Source: Leptospira sp. (GTDB taxonomy: Bacteria > Spirochaetota > Leptospiria > Leptospirales > Leptospiraceae). Taken from it: a stretch of 55,400 nucleotides of DNA. The first letter of the stretch is position 1. Each line of letters opens with the position of its first letter. The DNA is taken from assembly GCA_020831715.1 (NCBI GenBank), contig JAFIGA010000164.1, forward strand, positions 1-55,400. The letters are read 5' to 3'. Below are positions 55,061-55,400 of the stretch, piece by piece. The position numbers and the translations under genes are program-made. The notes under the pieces are model-generated. The model saw only the letters and a list, made by a program, of their open reading frames with translations. It did no database searches and was not told where the DNA came from.

Positions 55061-55400
55061 TTATTCAAAATTATAATCTTTTAGATCATATTCATCCAAT
55101 TTTCTATAAAGTGTGCGAACAGATATTCCCAGTATATTTGCTGTTTTTTCTCTATTGCCGGAATTGATTCTAAGATTTTCTCGAATGATTTCTCTTTCAT
55201 AGTCAGCAATAGGAATACCCGGAACAATGGGAATCACCCGATCAATGTGTATGATAGAATCCTGGAAAAGAGTCTTGGGGATATTCTTGAACTCAATGGG
55301 TGTTCCTTTTCCGGTGATGCCCAGTGATTGGATTAAAGATTCCAGTTGCTCCAAGTCTCCCGGATAATTGAATTTCAAAAGAAAATCAGATATAGCCGGC
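55061..55400 (-). CDS. Sigma-54-dependent transcriptional regulator, C-terminal part
   Basis: The frame is open to the window edge, so the N-terminal part lies outside. About 113 residues are visible. The start, SDFLLKFNYPGDLEQLESLIQ, matches the end of the AAA+ sigma-54 interaction domain (the WPGN-REL motif, here YPGDLEQL). A linker then leads to a Fis-type helix-turn-helix, ENLRINSGNREKTANILGISVRTLYRKL. The whole protein is probably an NtrC-like response regulator or a sigma-54 activator. It ends 57 bases beyond the HolA-like gene, convergent with it. Confidence 0.88.
   Translation of the reverse strand, partial: PAISDFLLKFNYPGDLEQLESLIQSLGITGKGTPIEFKNIPKTLFQDSIIHIDRVIPIVPGIPIADYEREIIRENLRINSGNREKTANILGISVRTLYRKLDEYDLKDYNFE

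Noticed and set aside
1..55400. rRNA, tRNA, transposase, phage or plasmid genes
   Set aside because: I looked in every intergenic gap and among the proteins and found none; no gap between genes exceeds about 265 bases.

Overview
The window is AT-rich, gene-dense bacterial DNA with about 43 protein genes and no rRNA, tRNA or CRISPR array that I could find. It looks like a leptospire (phylum Spirochaetes, genus Leptospira or a close relative). The grounds are the many loose spirochaete-type lipoboxes, a hybrid histidine kinase with a 7TMR-DISM sensor, a K+-type membrane pyrophosphatase, a Sua5/YciO-type protein beside small lipoproteins, and several secreted or small proteins that resemble leptospiral hypotheticals. 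This placement rests on recall of families, not on a search.

Layout. 1-10.5 kb: 3' part of a MATE exporter, a lipoprotein-like hybrid histidine kinase divergent from a truncated haemoglobin, a thioredoxin-fold-like exported protein, a SHOCT lipoprotein, an RlmD/TrmA-type RNA methyltransferase, a CPA2 antiporter and an MFS transporter. 10.2-15.1 kb: a glutamate/dicarboxylate symporter, prfA starting nose to nose with an EcsC-like gene, a lipoprotein and a small four-cysteine protein. 15.1-22.2 kb: a compact minus-strand operon of six genes, most overlapping by 4-8 bases: a secreted helical protein, an active-site-intact rhomboid, a zinc ADH-like enzyme, an 831-residue unrecognised Rossmann protein, a Nudix hydrolase and a membrane-anchored CN-hydrolase-like protein whose nucleophile Cys is Gly. 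22.3-25.8 kb: a HEAT-like protein and a SNF2 helicase.

25.8-31.0 kb is a three-gene type I secretion-like operon (ABC, HlyD-type adaptor, TolC-type channel). Its only ATPase domain has lost the Walker A lysine, Q-loop Gln, LSGGQ signature and switch His but keeps Walker B. 31.0-39.7 kb: YceI protein, a small protein, H+/Na+-pyrophosphatase, TPR protein, acetyl-CoA synthetase with a tandem universal stress protein, and a GT4 glycosyltransferase. 39.8-44.7 kb: a TolC-type protein and an RND pump, without an adaptor gene, behind a perfect CsoR/FrmR-like palindrome. The module lies between copies of a TCTGCG-rich repeat, with a GC-rich inverted repeat downstream.

45.0-55.4 kb: a phosphodiesterase/phosphatase lipoprotein, an NlpC/P60 peptidase that appears to have a leaderless transcript, an Spx/ArsC-like protein coupled to a second hybrid histidine kinase, a four-gene operon (secreted helical protein, small lipoprotein, SDR, YciO-type), maf, a small unknown, a HolA-like DNA polymerase III delta subunit, and the 3' end of a sigma-54-dependent regulator running off the window.

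The points most worth attention are the degenerate-ATPase secretion operon, the overlapping rhomboid/dehydrogenase/Nudix/pseudo-nitrilase operon, and the adaptor-less RND module with its operator.
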